From: an uncultured Bacteroidales bacterium
Lineage (GTDB): Bacteria > Bacteroidota > Bacteroidia > Bacteroidales > FEN-979
DNA length: 64,000 bases
Direction of reading: 5' to 3'
Assembly: GCA_903877385.1 (NCBI GenBank)
Contig: CAIRDP010000033.1
Span: 17,042-81,041 of the forward strand
Shown: positions 19,698 to 29,749 of the stretch, piece by piece
Numbering within the stretch: position 1 is the stretch's first letter
How the letters are laid out: every line of letters starts with the position of its first letter
Translations under genes and position numbers: made by a program
The notes under the pieces: model-generated
Database searches by the model: none
The model's input: only the letters and a program-made list of their open reading frames with translations
What the model was told of the DNA's origin: nothing

Positions 19698-19772
19698 TGG
19701 GAGCAACAGGATTCGAACCTGTGACCCTCTGCTTGTAAGGCAGATGCTCTGAACCGGCTGAGCTATGCTCCC
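19698..19772 (-). tRNA. tRNA-Val (anticodon TAC)
   Basis: Reverse complement GGGAGCATAGCTCAGCCGGTTCAGAGCATCTGCCTTACAAGCAGAGGGTCACAGGTTCGAATCCTGTTGCTCCCA; anticodon loop CTTACAA. Confidence 0.95.
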
Positions 19773-19853
19773 TGAATTCGAGGGTGCAAAAGTACAAATT
19801 ATTTTCATATCCGAAAAGCCTTTACGATAATTTTCGATCTGAATAATTCTCTG

Positions 19854-19861
19854 TACTTTTG
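19854..19861 (+). promoter_or_regulatory. Bacteroidota -7 motif TACTTTTG upstream of Omp85-like gene
   Basis: Matches TAnnTTTG. Confidence 0.5.
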
Positions 19862-19862
19862 T

Positions 19863-22244
19863 TTGTTATTGATAATTCCCTGTGATTTGAAGCCGTTACA
19901 AACTCCAGCCCGGATATGCTTATTCTGTCTTTTAATAATCCTGGCGGCTTGTAATGTTACAAAAAACCTGGGCCCCAAAGAATACCTCCTCATTCAAAAC
20001 AGGTTTCATATCAATACCTCCAAGGTCACATCCGATGATCTTAGCGGTTACCTTCAACAGCAACCAAATAAGAAACTTTTCGGCCTGTTCAGGTCAAACA
20101 TAGCTTTGTATAATATGGGGAGCAAGGGCAAAGACAGCAAGTTTAAAAAGTGGCTCCGAAATACTGCAGGAGCAGCTCCGGTGCTTCTCGACACTTCAAT
20201 GGCACTGATCGCCTGCAAGCAAATGAATCTTTACCTGGCGAATAAGGGATATTTTAACTCTACGGTCAAAGACTCTGTTGTAATAAAGAAAAAAAAAGCC
20301 ACTGTCCATTACATGGTCAAAACAACAAAGCCTTATAAAATCAGGAAAATCGAATATGCCATCCCTGATACAGCAGTTAAAAGGTTCGTGATGGCCGATA
20401 CATCCAAAGCCCTGGTCAAATCAGGCATGAATTACGATGCCTACAAGCTTGACGATGAGCGAACCCGTATTACAACCAACCTTAACAACAAAGGTTATTA
20501 CAGGTTTACGACGAATTATATTATTTACCGTGTCGACAGTAGTCTTTCCCAGCATAAAATGGATATAACCGCTGAAATTACCGACCCTGTTGTTCCCTCC
20601 CTGGATAATACAAGCCTTATGGTGACTGTTCCCCATAAACGGTTTTACATCAACAAACTTTACATTTACCCTGAGTTTGATCATCTTATGGGCGACACGG
20701 TGCATTATGATAGCCTGATGATCAAGCTTGAAGGACCGAAAAAAGAGAAATCCACGTATACGTATTATTTCCTGTACAAGGATAAAATGTCGATCAAACC
20801 CCGTACAATCACCCAGTCGATCTTCGTGGAGCCAGGCAATTACTACAACCTTAACGAGGTTAACCAGACTTACAACCGCCTGGCCAGTTTGCAGGTTTTT
20901 AAATACATTAACCTGCGCTTTACACCTGCTGATCTGAAAACTGATACCACAAGGAAAAATTCAGACCCCCTCGATTGCCGTGTTCAACTTGCACGATCGG
21001 CAGGCCACTCTTTCAGTGTTTCCACCGACGGGACCAACTCGGCCGGGGCATTCGGACTCCAGGGAGGCCTTACCTATTCAAACAGGAACATATTCAGGGG
21101 GGCACAGCTTCTCAGAATCGGGCTTAACGTTTCGGCCCAGACTCAGCCTCCCCTGACAGATGATCAGCCAAAAAGAATTTTTAATGTGCTGGAGGTCGGT
21201 ATAAACGCAAGCCTGACTTTTCCCCAGTTTCTTTTCCCGATAAAACCTGAGAAACTGCCAAAAAAGATGAAACCGAAAACCATGATCACCATCGGGTATG
21301 ACTTCCAGAGGCAGGTGGATTATGACCGGCATATAACCAATACCAGTTTCGGGTACAACTGGGTTCAGAACAACCAGCTCAGCCAGACGTTCAACCCTGT
21401 TGAAATTGCCTTTGTGAAAGTCTTTGGGGATTCTGCATTCACTAACTATTTAAGTACACTCCAGGACCAGCGCCTGAAATATCAATACACGAACCACCTG
21501 GTTGCCGGATTGAGATACACTCTGCAGTATACGAGCCAGCAATTGAACAAGCTTCACGACTATATTTACATCAGGTCAAACTTTGAAACAGGCGGAAACC
21601 TTTTATACGCCATTGACAACATTTTCAAACCGCCAAAAAGCAGCAGCGGGTACTATACTCTTCTCAATGTCCAGTATGCCCAGTATGTAAGGCCCGACTT
21701 CGATTTTCGCTATTATGAAAAGTTTGACCAGCAGCAGATGTTAGTGTACCGGTTTTATGCAGGTATAGGTATTGCCTATGGTAATTCGATAGCCCTGCCT
21801 TTTGAAAAAGCCTTTTTCGCGGGCGGCGCAAACGACCTGAGAGGATGGAAAATGGGGTACCTGGGCCCGGGCAGTTATCATAACGATACCTTAGCCGCGA
21901 ATTACAGCCAGTTTGGCGATATGCAGCTCGAAGCCAATATCGAATACCGCTTCCCTATCTATAAAGTGGTCAAAGGTTCTTTCTTTTTAGACATGGGAAA
22001 CGTATGGCTCCTCAAACCCTCTGTAGATCTGCCCGGTGGCGCCATCACACTTTCATCTTTCCTGCCCGATATCGCTATCAGCGCCGGTCTTGGCATTCGT
22101 CTCGACTTCAACTTCTTTATGATCCGCCTTGATCCTGCCATCCCGATAAGAGTCCCCTGGTACCCCGAAGGGAACCGCTGGTATTTCAATAAAATGCAAT
22201 TAAGGGACATTGTTTGGAATTTCGGGATAGGTTATCCTTTCTGA
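19863..22244 (+). CDS. BamA/TamA (Omp85) family outer-membrane lipoprotein; true start may be TTG at 19887
   Basis: Lipobox-like LIILAAC, C-terminal barrel with FFAGGANDLRGWKMGYLGPGSY and terminal aromatic residue. Confidence 0.88.
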   Translation: MLLIIPCDLKPLQTPARICLFCLLIILAACNVTKNLGPKEYLLIQNRFHINTSKVTSDDLSGYLQQQPNKKLFGLFRSNIALYNMGSKGKDSKFKKWLRNTAGAAPVLLDTSMALIACKQMNLYLANKGYFNSTVKDSVVIKKKKATVHYMVKTTKPYKIRKIEYAIPDTAVKRFVMADTSKALVKSGMNYDAYKLDDERTRITTNLNNKGYYRFTTNYIIYRVDSSLSQHKMDITAEITDPVVPSLDNTSLMVTVPHKRFYINKLYIYPEFDHLMGDTVHYDSLMIKLEGPKKEKSTYTYYFLYKDKMSIKPRTITQSIFVEPGNYYNLNEVNQTYNRLASLQVFKYINLRFTPADLKTDTTRKNSDPLDCRVQLARSAGHSFSVSTDGTNSAGAFGLQGGLTYSNRNIFRGAQLLRIGLNVSAQTQPPLTDDQPKRIFNVLEVGINASLTFPQFLFPIKPEKLPKKMKPKTMITIGYDFQRQVDYDRHITNTSFGYNWVQNNQLSQTFNPVEIAFVKVFGDSAFTNYLSTLQDQRLKYQYTNHLVAGLRYTLQYTSQQLNKLHDYIYIRSNFETGGNLLYAIDNIFKPPKSSSGYYTLLNVQYAQYVRPDFDFRYYEKFDQQQMLVYRFYAGIGIAYGNSIALPFEKAFFAGGANDLRGWKMGYLGPGSYHNDTLAANYSQFGDMQLEANIEYRFPIYKVVKGSFFLDMGNVWLLKPSVDLPGGAITLSSFLPDIAISAGLGIRLDFNFFMIRLDPAIPIRVPWYPEGNRWYFNKMQLRDIVWNFGIGYPF

Positions 22245-22249
22245 TTTAT

Positions 22250-22257
22250 TACATTTG
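22250..22257 (+). promoter_or_regulatory. Bacteroidota -7 motif TACATTTG
   Basis: TAnnTTTG 23 nt before FkbM-like start. Confidence 0.5.
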
Positions 22258-22279
22258 CAAAAAATCAAGAATCTGGGGG

Positions 22280-23083
22280 ATGGCTAATAAGATCTCAACA
22301 TATATCCGGTATTTCAAAGATTATGCAAAGCACAGGGAATATGGTTTTATCTGGACTGCCATTGGGTACCAGTTGTTCAACCGCCCGGTAAAAAAATCGG
22401 CTGAATATACCAGCAGCCTCGGAAAATTTCATGTAAGAAGCGGGACTATCGATTTTCAGTTTGCCAACTATGCGTATGAGTGGGATGTAAAGAAGTTCTT
22501 CCTTGAACATTACAAGGATTATACGGTTTTCCTCGACATTGGTGCAAACATTGGCACTTACAGTATACCGATGGCCCAAAAGGGCTTGAAATGCCATGCC
22601 TTTGAACCCATGCCCGAGAATTACAAGGCTATGCTCCAAAACATCTCGCTAAACAATCTCGATCATGAGATCCGATGCCACCAGCTGGCTTTAGGAAGTG
22701 AAGACGTGAACAGCGAATTTATTTACGAGAAAATCAATACCGGGGCTTCAAGGCTTGCGACCAACAGTTCCGATTACAAAGGGCCAAAAAACAGCCATGT
22801 CAACCTCTTTGTAAAAGTCATCAGGCTCGATCGTCTGGCGGCCGAACTCTCAATACCTCCCGATGAAAAAATTCTTATCAAGATGGATGCCGAGGGGATG
22901 GAGCATATGATCCTGGTCGGTGCCATTGAATTTCTCAGAACCCACAGGAATATTCTCATGGTAATGGAGAAAAAATACCAGTCAGTCGCCAGGTTTAATG
23001 AACTTCTCGCCCTTTCAGGCGAATACGAATGCCTTCCCGTTGACAAGTACAACGTTGCTTACCGTAAAATCAGATCAACCTAG
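22280..23083 (+). CDS. FkbM family methyltransferase
   Basis: FLDIGANIGTYSIPMAQKG, HAFEPMPENY, ILIKMDAEGME; start MANKIS at 22280 preferred over ORF start 22214. Confidence 0.9.
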   Translation: MANKISTYIRYFKDYAKHREYGFIWTAIGYQLFNRPVKKSAEYTSSLGKFHVRSGTIDFQFANYAYEWDVKKFFLEHYKDYTVFLDIGANIGTYSIPMAQKGLKCHAFEPMPENYKAMLQNISLNNLDHEIRCHQLALGSEDVNSEFIYEKINTGASRLATNSSDYKGPKNSHVNLFVKVIRLDRLAAELSIPPDEKILIKMDAEGMEHMILVGAIEFLRTHRNILMVMEKKYQSVARFNELLALSGEYECLPVDKYNVAYRKIRST

Positions 23084-24360
23084 TTTTGCTGTATTGAGTT
23101 GATGTCCTGAACTGCTATCAACTGGTCAGTGTGTATGCCCCCCGAACGGTAGTATACATAAATTGTATAAATATGGGGCGTTTCCCAGTGGCTGCCTTCT
23201 ACCAGGGATTCGTCCCCTGTTGTTTTGCCTTTCCGCTGAAGCACATAGATGTAATTATAATAGCCCTGCTTCAGGAAAATGCTGATCTCATAGCGCCTGC
23301 TTTTTACATTAAACTGCAGCCTGCTGTTCCCATCCATCCTCCAGTTTGTAAGCGCCCCCATCAGATAAAAATCACCATCGGTAAACTGAACGGGAAAAGG
23401 AAGAATAAAATGGACAAGCGCATAATCCGACTCTATATTAAAATTGGTTGCATTCACCTCATTTTTAATTAAAAACCTCCCGTTTATATCCTTCTCGTAA
23501 ACGTAATTCTTATAGGTTCGGGGCTTGTCTTCAAGCAGTAAAACCTGGTTCAGGGTATCATAATAAATCTTGTCAATGCGGTCGGTCTGGTATGTCAGGC
23601 TTTTAATGTCGAAATTACGGTAAGGGCTGCCCCCGTTGAATACATTATTCCCGTCGTAGCGGTAATCCAGCTCTTCACCCCTGACAAACCTGGGTTGGAT
23701 ATTCCTGAGCGCATTATCCCAGCGGTCGTCCTGCTGAACCACAACAACCAGCTCCCGACCAATATCCATCACCCTGAACCCGTTCAGCCTGACGATAAAA
23801 TCAATTTGCTGTTTGGAAAGCTGATCCCCGTTATTCGAACCCTGCTGCACCGAGGCTTCTATGGAAACGGGTGATACCTCGGTAACCATAAACCTGCGGG
23901 TAAATACAGGTTCCGACGATTCCCCGGTATAAACAATGAGCAGGTAGTTTCCCGAGATCCTGGGCCTCATGTCAGGTGTTGGCAAGGATGCGCTGTAATG
24001 AACATACTTTACCATCGTATTCACCGAATAATGGAAATCCCTGATGTTCTCCTCGGTATATCCACTGATATACTCCGATGGTTTAAGGTCAACCGAAGTG
24101 GTCCAATCCGATTCGCAATGCCTGATAGTATATTTATACGCTTTGGAGCCATCATCGAGGTCGTCGAAACCCAGGTCAAGTCCTTCAGTGGAATTCAGCT
24201 GGAAAATCGGCGCCGACATCTCAAATCCCTGCTTGTAAAGCTGGACTGTCTTTATATTTGAAGCGTATGTTATATTCTCATTAGGGAAATCGGCTGCACT
24301 GCTGTAAAAGGGCAAAACCGCCAGGCCGGAAAGCAAAAACAAATATTTTATGATTTTCAT
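23080..24360 (-). CDS. DUF5103 protein, type IX secretion plug-like
   Basis: TYASNIKTVQLYKQGFEMSAPIFQLNSTEGLDLGFDDLD...YKYTIRHCESDW typical of DUF5103. Confidence 0.85.
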   Translation of the reverse strand: MKIIKYLFLLSGLAVLPFYSSAADFPNENITYASNIKTVQLYKQGFEMSAPIFQLNSTEGLDLGFDDLDDGSKAYKYTIRHCESDWTTSVDLKPSEYISGYTEENIRDFHYSVNTMVKYVHYSASLPTPDMRPRISGNYLLIVYTGESSEPVFTRRFMVTEVSPVSIEASVQQGSNNGDQLSKQQIDFIVRLNGFRVMDIGRELVVVVQQDDRWDNALRNIQPRFVRGEELDYRYDGNNVFNGGSPYRNFDIKSLTYQTDRIDKIYYDTLNQVLLLEDKPRTYKNYVYEKDINGRFLIKNEVNATNFNIESDYALVHFILPFPVQFTDGDFYLMGALTNWRMDGNSRLQFNVKSRRYEISIFLKQGYYNYIYVLQRKGKTTGDESLVEGSHWETPHIYTIYVYYRSGGIHTDQLIAVQDINSIQQN

Positions 24361-24408
24361 CAGCCGTTACCGGGAATGTTTACAATTTCACCGGCAAAGG
24401 TACAATTT

Positions 24409-24921
24409 CTATAGCTGAAAATATTCAGGAACGCTTACCAGGGCTTTTTCCAATACCTTGACAAGCTGTGAACTGGTCTCATCCCGTACAAACCTTTCCC
24501 TGAAATCAGAGTCAGGATATAATTTTTTCAACGAAGGATAGGTTGAAGCGGAATCAACCCATATCTTTTTATAGTTTGACTGCATTGCCCAATCCACTGC
24601 TGTTTCGAGCAGATTATTCCCCCACTTCAGAAATGTCATGGAGGGACGCACGTAAAATTTCTGTATCTGGACAGTGTTATAATTTACTTTTCTAAGAGCG
24701 ATAAATCCTATGCTCTGACTGTTGGCCTTAAGCAGGAACCCGACTCCCCTGGGCATCTTGTAAATATCTTTTATTGAAGCTGATTCACGCAGTAATTGCT
24801 GGTAATCGAGTTCAAAATCAATCGCTGTTGCGAATTCAATACATAGTTCCTTCATGTCAAGAAAATCCCTGTCTCGTACTACAGGGGTTATTTGCCAGGG
24901 GCCATTTACTGTTGTGCTCAT
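24409..24921 (-). CDS. GNAT family N-acetyltransferase
   Basis: GFIALRKVNYNTVQIQKFYVRPSMTFLKWGNNLLETAVDWA. Confidence 0.7.
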   Translation of the reverse strand: MSTTVNGPWQITPVVRDRDFLDMKELCIEFATAIDFELDYQQLLRESASIKDIYKMPRGVGFLLKANSQSIGFIALRKVNYNTVQIQKFYVRPSMTFLKWGNNLLETAVDWAMQSNYKKIWVDSASTYPSLKKLYPDSDFRERFVRDETSSQLVKVLEKALVSVPEYFQL

Positions 24922-25158
24922 TGGAAAATGTATTAATAAATGTAAATACGTTCCTCTTATCTCCGGTAAATTTAGGCTCGCAGCAATGCAATAGCAATCA
25001 CAAACAGGTATATGTAAATGAATTATTAGTAAATGTGCTCAGAAATCGTGATGATGTGACCAGGGTGATGGCATGATGAATATAATGAGCATATTTATCG
25101 TAAAGGCAAGAAATGGGACTGGATTAACTGGGCAATAATGATGATGCCGCCCGATGCT

Positions 25159-25977
25159 TTACTGCTGAACATTAATCCTGCGGCGAAATTCATAAATTAT
25201 CACAGCTGCAGCAACGGCTGCATTGAGTGATTCGGCTTTCCCGTTCACCGGGGATCCGAATGAAGGGATAAAAAGCCTGTCGGTTATAAAACCAGACAGT
25301 TCTTCTGAAATTCCGTGTGCCTCGCTGCCGATGAGAATTATCCCCTTACTGCTTAATTTCCTGCCGTAAACCGGATCCCCCTCCAGGAAAGTTCCGTAAA
25401 CAGGCAAACTGCCTTTAAGTTTCTCAAGTAACTCAGGGAGGCCGGTATACAAAACCTTTACCCTTGCAACCGATCCCATACTCGACTGCACAACTTTAGG
25501 ATTGAACAGTTCAACGCAATTATCAGAACAGATCACATGCCTTATCCCGAACCAGTCGGCAATCCTCAGCAGGGTCCCTAAGTTCCCGGGATCGCTTATA
25601 CCTTCAAGCATAAGTGAAAGATCGTTGAAAATTCCCGGGATTACACTTTCGATGGCCGTAAGTCCAGCGTTTTCAGGAATTTCACCGGCATCAGGCGGAA
25701 TTTTCACTATGGCCAGGACCGGGCTTGGGCTTGAAAGGGAAGTGATCCTTTCCATATCTCCAGGCTCGGTTTCAAAAACAGTTAATTTGTTATTCCTTAT
25801 AAGGTCCAGGCTGGAAGTGATCCATGCACTCAGGGCGTACACCCCTGCAATTTCATAAGGGCTGTTGACCAGATCGGTAACCAGGGTGTTGCCTTCGGCT
25901 ATAAACTCCCTGTACTCCTCCCTGTATTTCTTGATCTTCAGGGCATTGATATGTTTAACCTGGCTGTTTGAAAGCAT
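25159..25977 (-). CDS. TrmH/SpoU family RNA methyltransferase
   Basis: EGISDPGNLGTLLRIADWFG, ILIGSEAHGIS, ESLNAAVAAAVIIYE motifs. Confidence 0.93.
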   Translation of the reverse strand: MLSNSQVKHINALKIKKYREEYREFIAEGNTLVTDLVNSPYEIAGVYALSAWITSSLDLIRNNKLTVFETEPGDMERITSLSSPSPVLAIVKIPPDAGEIPENAGLTAIESVIPGIFNDLSLMLEGISDPGNLGTLLRIADWFGIRHVICSDNCVELFNPKVVQSSMGSVARVKVLYTGLPELLEKLKGSLPVYGTFLEGDPVYGRKLSSKGIILIGSEAHGISEELSGFITDRLFIPSFGSPVNGKAESLNAAVAAAVIIYEFRRRINVQQ

Positions 25978-26008
25978 AAAAAAATCCCGGAATGATATTC
26001 CGGGATAA
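25978..26008 (-). terminator. Rho-independent terminator of rpsF-rpsR-rplI operon
   Basis: Perfect ATCCCGGAAT-gat-ATTCCGGGAT hairpin followed by T-tract on minus strand. Confidence 0.85.
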
Positions 26009-26102
26009 AAGTAGTAAATTCTGCTGTGAAGTGATTACCCGAATACCCGATTAACGAATTTTGAATTACGAATTTCGCTTATGGCTCATGGCTCATGGCT
26101 TT

Positions 26103-26552
26103 CTATTCACCAAACACTTCGAATTTGATTTCAACATGCAGATCCTTATGAAGGGTAACCTTTGCCTTGTAAAGACCAAGCTCCTTGATGTGTTCATGGT
26201 CAACATGGATCTTGCGGCGGTCAACTTCAAAATTGAACTGGTCCTTCAAAGCCTGGGCAACCTGCAGTGCATTCACCGATCCGAAGATCTTTCCGCTTTC
26301 GGCCGCCTTTGCGCCGATTTTAACAGTTACATTAGCCAATGCCTTAGCAAGCTCTTCGGCACTCTTGAAGATCTTCTCCTCCTTGTGAGCCCTCTGCTTC
26401 ATGGTCTCGGCAAGAATCTTTTTGTTGGTTTCGGTTGCAGTAATTGCAAGCCCTTTGGCAATTAAAAAATTGCGTGCGTAACCGGCTTTTACATTCACCT
26501 TTTCGTTCGCGTATCCCAGATTGGGAACATCCTGTTTTAAAATAACTTCCAT
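26103..26552 (-). CDS. rplI: 50S ribosomal protein L9
   Basis: MEVILKQDVPNLGYANEKVNVKAGYARNFLIAKGLA. Confidence 0.98.
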   Translation of the reverse strand: MEVILKQDVPNLGYANEKVNVKAGYARNFLIAKGLAITATETNKKILAETMKQRAHKEEKIFKSAEELAKALANVTVKIGAKAAESGKIFGSVNALQVAQALKDQFNFEVDRRKIHVDHEHIKELGLYKAKVTLHKDLHVEIKFEVFGE

Positions 26553-26564
26553 CGTTTTCCCTCC

Positions 26565-26837
26565 TTATTTTAACATGTCAGCAACGTAAGGTAATAAAGC
26601 CAGGTGGCGGGCGCGTTTCACTGCCTGGGCCACTTTCCTCTGGTACTTTGTCGAGGTGCCGGTAATACGGCGGGGAAGGATCTTTCCCTGTTCATTAATG
26701 AACTTGAGCAGGAAATCTGCATCCTTGTAATCGATATACTTAATACCGCTTTTCTTGAAACGGCAGTATTTTTTCTTTTTGGTATCTACCGCGATCGGGG
26801 TTAGATATTTTATTTCGCCTTGTTGTTGTGTAGCCAT
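26565..26837 (-). CDS. rpsR: 30S ribosomal protein S18
   Basis: [62 protein letters not shown]. Confidence 0.98.
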   Translation of the reverse strand: MATQQQGEIKYLTPIAVDTKKKKYCRFKKSGIKYIDYKDADFLLKFINEQGKILPRRITGTSTKYQRKVAQAVKRARHLALLPYVADMLK

Positions 26838-26855
26838 TTTTACTGATTTTTTAAA

Positions 26856-27218
26856 TTATTCCTGAACTTCTTTTTCCTTCTTCTTGTCTCTTGATTTCGC
26901 ACGTTTCTTCTCATTGTAAGCAAGTGAATGCTTGTCGAGAACTATCGTAAGAAAGCGAAGGATGCGTTCATCACGTTTAAAGGTTACTTCCCATTCGCGG
27001 ATTGTTGTGGGTTCGGCTTTGAATTCAATCAAATGATAAAAACCCGTGCTCTTCTTCTGAATGGGATAGGCGAGCTTTTTCAATCCCCAATGTTCCTCGT
27101 GAATGACCTCGGCCTTTTTACTGACGAGGAACTTCTGATACTTTTCTACCGTTTCCTTCATCTGTTCTTCAGATAAAACGGGAGTCATAATGAAAACGGT
27201 TTCGTACTGGTTTAACAT
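26856..27218 (-). CDS. rpsF: 30S ribosomal protein S6
   Basis: MLNQYETVFIMTPVLSEEQMKETVEKY...HWGLKKLAYPIQKKSTGFYHLIEF. Confidence 0.98.
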   Translation of the reverse strand: MLNQYETVFIMTPVLSEEQMKETVEKYQKFLVSKKAEVIHEEHWGLKKLAYPIQKKSTGFYHLIEFKAEPTTIREWEVTFKRDERILRFLTIVLDKHSLAYNEKKRAKSRDKKKEKEVQE

Positions 27219-27315
27219 TTCTTGTTGATTTTAATGAATTTATTGGTTTTATAAAACGGGCTGCAAAAGTACAAAGAAGAAAGCATATAACCAAACCATC
27301 TGGAATTTAATTGCC

Positions 27316-27323
27316 TATCTTTG
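27316..27323 (+). promoter_or_regulatory. Bacteroidota -7 motif TATCTTTG
   Basis: TAnnTTTG 27 nt upstream of ATG at 27351. Confidence 0.5.
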
Positions 27324-27350
27324 GAAACGCTTTACCGGTATAGTAAAACC

Positions 27351-29225
27351 ATGCCCTTTCCAACAGCAAAGTCTAAAGCCAAACCAGGGACGGGATTCCG
27401 CAATTCCCGGATCACATTATGGATCCTTGCCATACTTCTGGGCGTGTTTTTTGGTTATTCCAGGTTCTTCGAAGGCGGCGGGAAAGGGTGGAAATCGGTT
27501 ATTTCAAGCGATGGTATAGGGTATTATGCCTACCTGCCTTCTTTAATTATATACGCCGACCCTTCCTGGGAAAAATTTACGGCAGCCGAACGCGCCAATT
27601 ACGGCAGGCCCGATTATAACCCCCAGTACCTTACAAACGTAAACGGTAAACAGGTCAACAAATATTTCTCGGGGGAGGCCATTCTCCTTCTGCCCTTTTT
27701 TCTTACCGCAATCATTTTCTCATGGATCACCGGCGCCGACATCAACGGCCTCTCGTTCTGGTTCCAGCTTTTCACCGGCCTGGGCTCCCTGTTTTACCTT
27801 TTCTGCGGATTGTATTTCCTGAAGAAGATACTGGCCTGGTTCAGATTCAGCGAAAATGCGACGTCAATCACCCTGGCAGCGGTTATTGCGGGCACCAACC
27901 TGCTTTATTATGCCATGTCACAGCCTGCCATGTCGCATACCTTCTCCTTTTTTGCGATCAATTCCTTCCTTTGGCTAAGCATTCGATTCAGTGAAAACCC
28001 GGCCAGGCCGTACGGAACTCTTTGCGGACTGATGCTGGGATTGGTAATCCTGCTCCGGCCCACCAATTTAATCCTTGTATTTGCCCTGCCCCTCTTTTTA
28101 AACCGGGCCCGTTTATCAGCATACATTAAAAATATTTTAAACCTGAAAAAACCTGGATTTATTGCCGGGCTCGCAGCCATACTCCTGGTGCAGGCCCTGC
28201 TATGGCGCATACAAACCGGGCAATGGCTCATTATCTCGTATCCCGATGAGGGCTTTTATTTTTCAAGCCCCCGTATCGCCGATTTCCTGTTTTCCTTCCG
28301 CCGGGGCTGGTTCATTTATACCCCTTTGATGCTCATATCATTACCCGGCATTTTTTACCTTCCGGGGCAAAAAGCCGGGAAACTGCTGTTATTCCTCCTT
28401 TTTGTTTCTTTACTCGTTTACATAAGCTCAGCCTGGTGGTGCTGGTATTATGGCGACGGGTTCGGACAAAGGCCCCTGGTTGATTTCTACGGTATATTCA
28501 TGGTATTGCTCGCCGCCCTGCTTAACGGGGCCAGGTCAAAACCCTTATTCAGGTTCATCTGTACATTGACCGCGCTATGTATCCTTCTGAATATCTTTCA
28601 GATATGGCAATACCGCGAAAAGTTCATCAGCAGGGATAATATGAATGCTTCAAAATATTTTTATGTTTTTTTCAGGACTGCGGATGAGTACCGCGACTGT
28701 CTCGGAGGTTGTGCCGAAGAACCTTTCTATAAGGCGGATCTCATCCGCCCAATGGCAAGCTTTCTGAATGGCTTTGAGAAGCCGCAGCCCCACTGGATAA
28801 ACCAGGATCCATGGCTTGCCGGATCCAAAGCTGCCGCCGGCAAAGCGGTTTTCCTGTTCAGGCAGGATAAGGAATTCGGGCCCGGGATTGAAATCCCATA
28901 CGACAGCCTGAGTAAAACCCCTTCAATGGTCTTTTGCGAAATCAGTCTGATGCTCCGCGACAGTATCCCTGCAGCTTCAAACCAGGCGATGCTTGTGATC
29001 ACGGCCGACAGTATCAACAGGTCCTATAATTATTATAATGCTTTCCGTTTAAATGACATCCCGTACTGGAGCACGGCAGGCTGGCGCTCGCTGCATTTCA
29101 CACTAAACCTGCCGAAATTCACGAACCGGAATGCCAGGCTTAAAATTTACCTCTGGAACCCTGCGAAAGGCGTATTTATGGTGGATGAAATGGGGATCAG
29201 CTTATACGGGAAAGCGGCAAAATGA
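27351..29225 (+). CDS. Polytopic membrane protein, glycosyltransferase (GT-C/PMT-like)
   Basis: Multiple hydrophobic segments and SSDGIGYYAYLPSL near N-terminus; start MPFPTAKSK at 27351. Confidence 0.6.
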   Translation: MPFPTAKSKAKPGTGFRNSRITLWILAILLGVFFGYSRFFEGGGKGWKSVISSDGIGYYAYLPSLIIYADPSWEKFTAAERANYGRPDYNPQYLTNVNGKQVNKYFSGEAILLLPFFLTAIIFSWITGADINGLSFWFQLFTGLGSLFYLFCGLYFLKKILAWFRFSENATSITLAAVIAGTNLLYYAMSQPAMSHTFSFFAINSFLWLSIRFSENPARPYGTLCGLMLGLVILLRPTNLILVFALPLFLNRARLSAYIKNILNLKKPGFIAGLAAILLVQALLWRIQTGQWLIISYPDEGFYFSSPRIADFLFSFRRGWFIYTPLMLISLPGIFYLPGQKAGKLLLFLLFVSLLVYISSAWWCWYYGDGFGQRPLVDFYGIFMVLLAALLNGARSKPLFRFICTLTALCILLNIFQIWQYREKFISRDNMNASKYFYVFFRTADEYRDCLGGCAEEPFYKADLIRPMASFLNGFEKPQPHWINQDPWLAGSKAAAGKAVFLFRQDKEFGPGIEIPYDSLSKTPSMVFCEISLMLRDSIPAASNQAMLVITADSINRSYNYYNAFRLNDIPYWSTAGWRSLHFTLNLPKFTNRNARLKIYLWNPAKGVFMVDEMGISLYGKAAK

Positions 29226-29230
29226 GGGGT

Positions 29231-29701
29231 TTACATCAGCAATGCCACTGCATATGCCGATACTCCCTCTTCCCTGCCGATAAACCCAAGCTTCTCGCTG
29301 GTCTTGGCCTTAACATTGACCTGGCCCGGGCTTATATCGAGTGCAGATGAAAGGGCTGTGATCATAGATGGGATATGGGCGGCAATCTTTGGCTGCTGAA
29401 GCACAATGGTGCAGTCGATGTTCCCTATGGAAAATCCCTGCTCAAGAATCAACTGAAGCGTTTTCCGGAGTAAAATGCCGCTGTCTATCCCTTTGTAATC
29501 ATCGGAAGTGTCGGGGAACTGCCGGCCTATATCGGGGAGTCCTGCTGCTCCAAGCAAGGCATCAATAATGGCATGAATGAGTACATCTGCATCGGAATGT
29601 CCAATGGCGGCTTTTGAATGTTCTATGCTCACACCGCCAAGCCGAAGGGGGCCTCCGGGTTCAAGTTTATGAGTATCGAAACCAAATCCTATACGGATCA
29701 T
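29231..29701 (-). CDS. ispF: 2-C-methyl-D-erythritol 2,4-cyclodiphosphate synthase
   Basis: MIRIGFGFDTHKLEPGGPLRLGGVSIEHSKAAIGHSDADVLIHAIIDALLGAAGLPDIGRQFPD. Confidence 0.98.
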   Translation of the reverse strand: MIRIGFGFDTHKLEPGGPLRLGGVSIEHSKAAIGHSDADVLIHAIIDALLGAAGLPDIGRQFPDTSDDYKGIDSGILLRKTLQLILEQGFSIGNIDCTIVLQQPKIAAHIPSMITALSSALDISPGQVNVKAKTSEKLGFIGREEGVSAYAVALLM

Positions 29702-29749
29702 AAAACATCAGGTTCATCATGGCGATAGCGATCACGCCGACAAGAGCTG

